Source: PALSA-612 sp963776375
GTDB taxonomy: Bacteria; Actinomycetota; Thermoleophilia; Gaiellales; Gaiellaceae
Direction of reading: 5' to 3'
DNA length: 64,000 nucleotides
Assembly: GCA_963776375.1 (NCBI GenBank)
Contig: CAVZMF010000005.1
Coordinates: 744,001 to 808,000 of the forward strand
Part shown: positions 61,599 through 64,000 of the stretch, one piece after another
How positions within the stretch are numbered: the stretch's first letter is position 1
Layout: the number at the start of each line of letters is the position of its first letter
Notes under the pieces: model-generated
Told to the model about the DNA's origin: nothing
The model's database searches: none
What the model saw: the letters and a program-made list of their open reading frames with translations, nothing else
Program-made: the position numbers and the translations under genes

Positions 61599-62324
61599 GC
61601 GGCGCCGCTGCCTGCGCCGGTCGATCCCGAACTTCGGCGGCGTGCCGAGCGGAGTGCAGGCTGCATCACGAACAACGACCTCTTCTGCACCGACTGGGTG
61701 AAGAGCAACTGGTCGTCGACGCTGCAACCCGCGCTGCTCGACCACCTGAAGCTGACGGCGATCGCGGTCGTCATCGGGTTCGCGATCGCCTTCGCGGCGG
61801 CGGTGCTCGCGCGGCGATTCCGCTTCTTCGAGCACCCGTTCACGTTGTTCAGCGCGCTGCTCTACACGATCCCGAGCATCGCGCTCTTCCAGGTGCTCGT
61901 GCCGTTCACCGGGCTGACGGAGACGACGGTCGAGATCGCGCTCGTCGGCTACACGCTCCTGATCCTGTTCCGCAACACGCTCGCAGGGTTCCGCGCGGTG
62001 CCCGACGACGTGATCGAGGCAGCCCGCGGGATGGGACTGCACGGCCGCGAGATCCTGTGGCGGATCGAGGTGCCGCTCGCGCTCCCGTCGATCATGGCCG
62101 GGCTGCGCATCGCGGTCGTGACGATCGTCAGCCTGGCCACGCTGGCCGCCTTCGTCATTCCCGAAGGGCTCGGCCGCCCGATCTTCATCGCGCTTCGCGA
62201 CTACTTCAAGACCGAGATCATCGCCGCGGGCGGCCTCGCCGTCCTGCTCGCGCTGACTGCCGACGCACTGCTCGTACTGGCCCAGCGGCTGCTGACTCCA
62301 TGGGTGAGAGCAGGCAGAGCCTGA
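61595..62324 (+). CDS. OpuC-type ABC transporter permease 1 (frameshift near the start)
   Basis: GTG 61595 overlaps the ATPase stop. The first 30 codons are unclear because of a slip near 61660; after it, CITNNDLFCTDWVKSNWSS leads to a clean permease: LKLTAIAVVIGFAIAFAAAV, LLYTIPSIALFQVLVPFTGL, LVGYTLLILFRNTLAGFRAV, the EAARGMGLHGREILWRIEVP coupling loop that meets the ATPase, and ALPSIMAGLRIAVVTIVSLA. Five or six membrane segments. This is the OpuCB/ProW-like half of the importer. Confidence 0.83.
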
Positions 62325-62337
62325 GAGCGAGGGCGCG

Positions 62338-63069
62338 GTGATCCTCTTCGACGACGTCAGCGCCGGCACGTTCCTGGACGCCTTCCGCTTCATCGGCGAC
62401 AACGGGCAGCTGATCTGGGACAAGACCGTGGAGCAGCTGGCGCTGTCGGGCGCTGCGCTGGGGGTGGCGATCGCGATCGCGATCCCGATCGGCGTTCTGC
62501 TCGGCCACTGGCACCGCGGCTCCTTCATCGCCATCAACGTGTCCAACATCGGCCGCGCTCTGCCCAGCCTGGCGATCATCGCCATCGGCATCTCGATCTT
62601 CGGCATCTCGTTCACGAACGTGATGTTCGCGCTCGTCGTCCTGGCCGTCCCGCCGATGCTGACGAACGCGTACGTGGGCGTGGACGAGGTCGACCGAGAC
62701 GTCGTCCAGGCCGCGCGCGGGATGGGCATGCGCGGGCACGACGTGCTCTTCCGCGTCGAGTTGCCGCTGTCGATGCCGCTGATCTTCGCCGGCATCCGCA
62801 CCGCGGCGGTGTACGTCGTCTCGACGGCGACGATCGCCGCGATCGCGGGCGGCGGTGGGCTCGGCGACATCATCGTCAACCAGGCCAGCTACCGGTTCGA
62901 GGGCGTCCTCGGCGCCGCGTACTGCGTCGCCGCGCTGGCGCTCCTCGCCGATTTCTCGATCGGGGGCATCCAGCGTCTGCTCAGCCCGCGCGGCCTTCGG
63001 GGCCGGCCCGTGGTCGAGCCCGAGGTGGCCACGGCGCACGCCCTCGGCCACCAGGTCTCCGCAAAGTAG
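62338..63069 (+). CDS. OpuC-type ABC transporter permease 2
   Basis: The 243-residue permease starts at GTG 62338. It has five or six membrane segments and the same coupling loop as its neighbour (VVQAARGMGMRGHDVLFRVE). Family motifs: LIWDKTVEQLALSGAALGVA, NIGRALPSLAIIAIGISIFG, PPMLTNAYVGVDEVDRDVVQ, STATIAAIAGGGGLGDIIV. Unlike permease 1 it has no frameshift. The two permeases would form the heteromeric channel of the importer. Confidence 0.88.
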   Translation: MILFDDVSAGTFLDAFRFIGDNGQLIWDKTVEQLALSGAALGVAIAIAIPIGVLLGHWHRGSFIAINVSNIGRALPSLAIIAIGISIFGISFTNVMFALVVLAVPPMLTNAYVGVDEVDRDVVQAARGMGMRGHDVLFRVELPLSMPLIFAGIRTAAVYVVSTATIAAIAGGGGLGDIIVNQASYRFEGVLGAAYCVAALALLADFSIGGIQRLLSPRGLRGRPVVEPEVATAHALGHQVSAK

Positions 63070-63116
63070 GGTTGCGCCGTCAGGGCCCAGCCAGGGCCCC
63101 GGGAAGGAGGGCGAAA

Positions 63117-64000
63117 GTGATCCGCAAGCACACCCGGCGGGCCGTCAAGGCCGCCTTCTGCGTCTCGATCGGCGTTGCGATCGTGTTAGGCGGACTCGCC
63201 GCCGGCGCCATGTCCGCGCCGGCCGCACAACCGACCGTCAAGCTCGGCACGAAGAACTTCACCGAGGAGTACATCCTCGGTCAGCTGTACAAGCAGGCGC
63301 TCGAGGCGAAGGGCTACAAGGTCGCCTACCACGAGAACGTCGGCTCGACCGAGGTGACCGACAAGGCGATGACGAGCGGGCAGCTCAACGTCTATCCGGA
63401 GTACCTCGGAACGCTGCTCTCCGTCACCTTCCACAAGACGTCGGTGCCGAAGAACCCGGCCACGGCGCTGGCCCAGGCGAAGGCGCTCGACGGGAAGCGC
63501 GGGTTCACGCTGTTCACGCCGACGCCGTTCTACGACACCGACGCGATGGGCGTCCTCAACGCGACGGCGAAGAAGTACGGCCTCAAGACGATCGCCGACA
63601 TGAAGAAGATTCCGGGCCTCTCGATCTGCGGATTCCCCGAGTTCCAGACGCGCTACGCGGGGCTCCTCGGGCTCAAGCAGGCCTACGGGATCACGAAGGC
63701 GAAGTTCGTTCCGCTGGCCGGCATCTCGGTCTACGAGGCGATGGACGGCAAGAAGTGCATCGTCGGCGACGTGTTCTCGACCGACCCGCAGCTCGCGAAG
63801 CCGTCGAAGTACACGGTGCTGACCGACCCGAAGGAGATCTTCAGCGAGCGGTCGCAGACGGTCGTGCCCGTCGTGAGCACGAAGCTCGCGAAGGCGCTCG
63901 GCTCGAAGTTTCGCCAGACGATGGACGCCGTCTCGGCCAAGCTAACGCTGCCGGCGATGATCGCGATGAACAAGGCGGTCGCGATCGACAAGAAGCAGCC
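63117..64000 (+). CDS. OpuC-type substrate-binding protein (3' end outside the window)
   Basis: GTG 63117 follows GGGAAGGAGGG. A signal peptide (AAFCVSIGVAIVLGGLAAGA) precedes an OpuAC-like domain: PTVKLGTKNFTEEYILGQLY, KVAYHENVGSTEVTDKAMTS, LNVYPEYLGTLLSVTFHKTS, FYDTDAMGVLNATAKKYGLK, ICGFPEFQTRYAGLLGLKQA, CIVGDVFSTDPQLAKPSKYT. The frame is open to the last base; 294 codons are visible. A Thr/Glu-rich pocket segment (NFTEEY, YPEYLG) is the usual quaternary-amine binder; aromatic cage residues (Tyr, Phe, Trp positions) need a structure to confirm. No lipobox Cys is seen. Confidence 0.88.
   Translation, partial: MIRKHTRRAVKAAFCVSIGVAIVLGGLAAGAMSAPAAQPTVKLGTKNFTEEYILGQLYKQALEAKGYKVAYHENVGSTEVTDKAMTSGQLNVYPEYLGTLLSVTFHKTSVPKNPATALAQAKALDGKRGFTLFTPTPFYDTDAMGVLNATAKKYGLKTIADMKKIPGLSICGFPEFQTRYAGLLGLKQAYGITKAKFVPLAGISVYEAMDGKKCIVGDVFSTDPQLAKPSKYTVLTDPKEIFSERSQTVVPVVSTKLAKALGSKFRQTMDAVSAKLTLPAMIAMNKAVAIDKKQ

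Overview
The window is very GC-rich DNA from a bacterium that I infer to be an actinobacterium of the Thermoleophilia type (Gaiellales/Solirubrobacterales-like). Reasons: strong GC bias at third positions, GTG starts, five tRNA genes without an encoded CCA end, a Ser/Thr kinase with STAND ATPase and WD40 domains, an AfsR/SARP-type (BTAD) regulator, EgtB, and a rhaI-type rhamnose pathway. This placement is inference, not proof. No rRNA, CRISPR array, complete transposase or phage genes were found.

Layout. 1-13.6 kb is mostly ordinary chromosome: DUF1003 protein, proline iminopeptidase, IspH, EamA exporter, tRNA-Pro, M15 peptidase, DapA-family aldolase, a 219-bp tandem duplication running into the 3' end of ctaG, tRNA-Gly, a gene-poor stretch, a lipoprotein, a large secreted phosphoesterase, a YczE-type membrane protein, an alpha/beta hydrolase and a cyclophilin. 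13.6-23.6 kb is an unstable accessory zone with three tRNA genes, a transposase/SnoaL chimera, a 4.1-kb island bounded by the tRNA-Arg(TCG) 3' end and a 27/29-nt copy of it, several broken genes, and a nucleotidyltransferase-hydratase fusion.

23.8-33.9 kb looks like one regulatory module. A 1493-residue STAND/WD40 kinase converges on a SARP-type activator fused to Usp-like domains. Three secreted-protein genes follow, each preceded by a triple heptamer direct repeat with exact 11-bp period (CTGTTRC-N4-CTGAAAC-N4-STGAAAC). This is SARP operator geometry, and it ties a dirigent-like secreted protein, a TolB/hydrolase chimera and a vanadium haloperoxidase to the neighbouring regulator. A CHRD protein ends the block.

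34.0-45.7 kb is an L-rhamnose locus: rhaM and rhaI leftward; a DeoR regulator, rhaB kinase, bifunctional aldolase/dehydrogenase, rhamnose ABC transporter (ATPase, two permeases, binding protein) and an aldo/keto reductase rightward. Between about 35.4 and 43.4 kb the genes carry many +/-1 frameshifts, yet every domain is recognisable in sequence. Sequence error is the likeliest cause. 45.8-59.3 kb holds compact housekeeping and stress genes. The window ends with egtB facing an ATP-grasp gene and an OpuC-type quaternary-amine ABC transporter, whose binding-protein gene is cut by the window edge.
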